This document shows positions 61,942 through 64,000 of a DNA stretch of 64,000 nucleotides, piece after piece. Made by a program: the position numbers and the translations under genes. How positions within the stretch are numbered: position 1 is the first letter of the stretch; each line of letters opens with the position of its first letter. Source of the DNA: an uncultured Pelagibacteraceae bacterium (GTDB lineage Bacteria; Pseudomonadota; Alphaproteobacteria; Pelagibacterales; Pelagibacteraceae); NCBI GenBank assembly GCA_902574035.1, contig CACGMC010000002.1, forward strand, positions 1 to 64,000, given 5' to 3'. Below the pieces are notes generated by a model. The model saw nothing but the letters and a program-made list of their open reading frames with translations. It did not search any database and had not been told where the DNA came from.

Positions 61942-62665
61942 ATTCATAATAATTTTTTTATTTTTATTTTCATGTAAATCTATAAATGTTAATAAATATG
62001 AGAAACCAGCATTTAATTCAAAAGGATTTGCCTATATTTACTCTATAAAAGATTATGAAAATAAGATTATAAAAAGAAAAATAAACTCTTATGAACCCAT
62101 TGTGGTTCATAAAAAATTAAGTAGAGGAACTCTTTTAAAAATTACAAATCCTAATAATGGAAAAAATATCATTTTAAAAAATTCTTTTAAATTAGACTAT
62201 CCTGATTTTTACAAAATATTAATAACGAAATCTATCTCAAATCAATTAGGACTAAATGAAGATTTTCCGTATGTAGATATTGAAGAAGTAAAAAAAAACA
62301 AATCATTTGTTGCTCAAAAGGCAGAAACACATGATGAAGAAAAACAATTGCAAGTCAAAGCACCTGTAGAGAAAGTAAAAATCAGTAACATAGGAAAAAC
62401 AGTTATTAAAAAACAAAATAAAGAACAAAGGTTTGTTATAATATTGGGTAATCTTTATTCACTTGAATCGGCTAATCTTTTAAAAAAAAGGGTCAAATCT
62501 GAGTCTCAATTACTAAGAAATAAGAAAATTTCTATTATTAAAAAGAATAAACACAATTTTGAGGTTTTTTTAGGCCCATATAAGACTATAAAAATGATTA
62601 AAAATGATTACATTGCATTAAGACAAATAAATTTCGACGAGGTTGATGTAAAACTTTATGATTAA
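61931..62665 (+). CDS. Lipoprotein with RlpA-like region and C-terminal SPOR-like domain
   Basis: Lipobox FLFSCKS; LSRGTLLKITNPNNGKNIILK; FVIILGNLYSLESANLLKKRV; between mltB and dac genes. Confidence 0.75.
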   Translation: MKFKFIIIFLFLFSCKSINVNKYEKPAFNSKGFAYIYSIKDYENKIIKRKINSYEPIVVHKKLSRGTLLKITNPNNGKNIILKNSFKLDYPDFYKILITKSISNQLGLNEDFPYVDIEEVKKNKSFVAQKAETHDEEKQLQVKAPVEKVKISNIGKTVIKKQNKEQRFVIILGNLYSLESANLLKKRVKSESQLLRNKKISIIKKNKHNFEVFLGPYKTIKMIKNDYIALRQINFDEVDVKLYD

Positions 62666-63809
62666 AATATTTCTAAAATTAATTATCACGTATTTTGTTT
62701 TAACTACCCAAGTTTTTCCAAACCCAAAAGTTGATGTAAAAACTGCAATATTATTAGATTACGACTCTAATGAAATTATTTATGAATTAGAACCTGATAT
62801 GAGTATTTACCCAGCCTCAATGACAAAAATTATGACGTCAATAATAGTTTTTGACTTATTAAAAGAGAATAAACTTTCTATGGACGATAAGTTTATAATT
62901 TCAGAAAAAGCCTGGCGTTTATCTCAAAGTGGTTACTCTTCGATGTTTCTAATGATTAACGATGAAGTTACTGTTGAAAATTTATTAAAAGGTATAATTA
63001 TTGCTTCGGGTAATGATGCTTGTGTAGCGATAGCCGAAGGAATAGCTGGTTCAGAAGAAAATTTCGCAGATATTATGAATGAGAAAGCAAGTGAAATTGG
63101 AATGACCAATTCAAACTTTGCAAATTCCTCGGGGATAAATGATCCTGATAATTATTCAACTGTAAGAGACATAGCAATAATGTCACAATACCTAATTAAA
63201 AAACATCCAGAATATTATGAGTTATTTAAAGAAACTGAATTTACTTGGGATAGAACAGGCGGTGATCCTATATCTCAAGGTAACAGAAATCCTTTGTTGT
63301 ATAAAAGGGTTGGGGTTGATGGAATTAAAACTGGATACTTAGCTGTAGAAAAATATTCTTTAGCTAGTTCAATGAAAAGAGAAGAAAGAAGATTAATAGC
63401 AGTAGCAAGTGGTTTTCAAACTAAAAGCGCAAGATCAATCGGTTCTTTAAAAATTTTAAGTTGGGGTTTCAGAAATACAGATACCTATATGATTTCAAAA
63501 AAAAATGAAACTATTTTTTCTGTAAAATCCTGGTTGGGAAAAAAAACTGACATAAAAGGAATTACTAAGGAAGATATTTTTTTGACATTAAAAAAAAAGG
63601 AGGCAAGAAATTTAAAGGTTTTTTTAAAATATAATGGTCCTATAAAAGCACCAATCTCTAAGGATCAAGAAATAGCTAAAATAGAAGTTTTTGTTAAAGA
63701 TGACTTAATCAAGAAAGTTCCTGTTTATGCATCTGAAGAAGTGAAAAAAGTTAATGTTTTTAAAAGTTTATTTATGTCATTGAACTACTTGATTTGGGGA
63801 GATGTATAA
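62658..63809 (+). CDS. D-alanyl-D-alanine carboxypeptidase (PBP5/6 type)
   Basis: YPASMTKIMTSIIVFD (SxxK), SGNDACVAIAEG (SxN), KTGY (KTG). Confidence 0.95.
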   Translation: MIKIFLKLIITYFVLTTQVFPNPKVDVKTAILLDYDSNEIIYELEPDMSIYPASMTKIMTSIIVFDLLKENKLSMDDKFIISEKAWRLSQSGYSSMFLMINDEVTVENLLKGIIIASGNDACVAIAEGIAGSEENFADIMNEKASEIGMTNSNFANSSGINDPDNYSTVRDIAIMSQYLIKKHPEYYELFKETEFTWDRTGGDPISQGNRNPLLYKRVGVDGIKTGYLAVEKYSLASSMKREERRLIAVASGFQTKSARSIGSLKILSWGFRNTDTYMISKKNETIFSVKSWLGKKTDIKGITKEDIFLTLKKKEARNLKVFLKYNGPIKAPISKDQEIAKIEVFVKDDLIKKVPVYASEEVKKVNVFKSLFMSLNYLIWGDV

Positions 63810-64000
63810 AAAAAGTTTTTTCATTGTTTTTGAGGGCATCGAAGGTAGTGGAAAATCTTTCCAAGCTAGAATTTTATATAACAAATTAAAAAAAAAAAAT
63901 AAAAATGTTATTATTACTAGGGAACCAGGTGGTACGAGAAGCGCTGAAATTATTCGCAAGATTATTCTTAAAGATTATTTTGAAAAAAATAAAAAAATTA
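63802..64000 (+). CDS. tmk: Thymidylate kinase, truncated by window end
   Basis: Translation MYKKSFFIVFEGIEGSGKSFQARILYNKL...VIITREPGGTRSAEIIRK; P-loop and REPGGT. Confidence 0.95.
   Translation, partial: MYKKSFFIVFEGIEGSGKSFQARILYNKLKKKNKNVIITREPGGTRSAEIIRKIILKDYFEKNKKI

Noticed and set aside
1-64000. Mobile elements, prophage, toxin-antitoxin or defence systems
   Set aside because: No transposase, integrase, terminal repeats or recognisable defence genes; the XRE protein has no toxin partner and the region is syntenic housekeeping/transport.

Overview
AT-rich, densely packed bacterial chromosomal window. Protein content, very short intergenic gaps and gene order (dgt-argS-[small membrane protein]-nagZ-scpAB-tatABC-serS-yajC-secDF; uvrA/ssb-gyrA-coaD-ppi-tgt; mltB-rlpA-dacC-tmk) point to a streamlined alphaproteobacterium, most likely SAR11/Pelagibacterales. 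The taxonomic call is inference. The left half is rich in transport: end of a glycerol-type ABC operon (glpP/Q/U-like), gap, pyk, a divergent Anbu proteasome-like protease / circularly permuted ATP-grasp pair, a glucosyl(mannosyl)glycerate-type synthase/phosphatase pair, znuA//znuCB-zur with a double palindromic operator, two tandem ProX paralogs plus ProW (no ATPase), a BASS transporter, a Fur-box-preceded Fe3+ ABC operon, an MTHFR-like + GcvT/LigM/DmdA-like pair, and the aapJQMP amino-acid ABC operon with an intra-operon terminator. The right half is mostly housekeeping. Five tRNAs (Arg-TCT, Asn-GTT, Cys-GCA, Lys-TTT, Ser-TGA) all encode CCA. I saw no rRNA, CRISPR array, IS element or prophage. 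I did not find a large, clearly new multi-gene system. The best leads are small: a third TGTTA-N5-TAACA (Zur-like) palindrome beside an orphan 63-aa ORF, several unlisted small ORFs in operons (54-aa Cys-motif protein in the iron operon, 53-aa ORF coupled to pyk, 25-aa TM peptide coupled to DUF502), a reduced Anbu module, and a cyclophilin gene with a possible second internal start.
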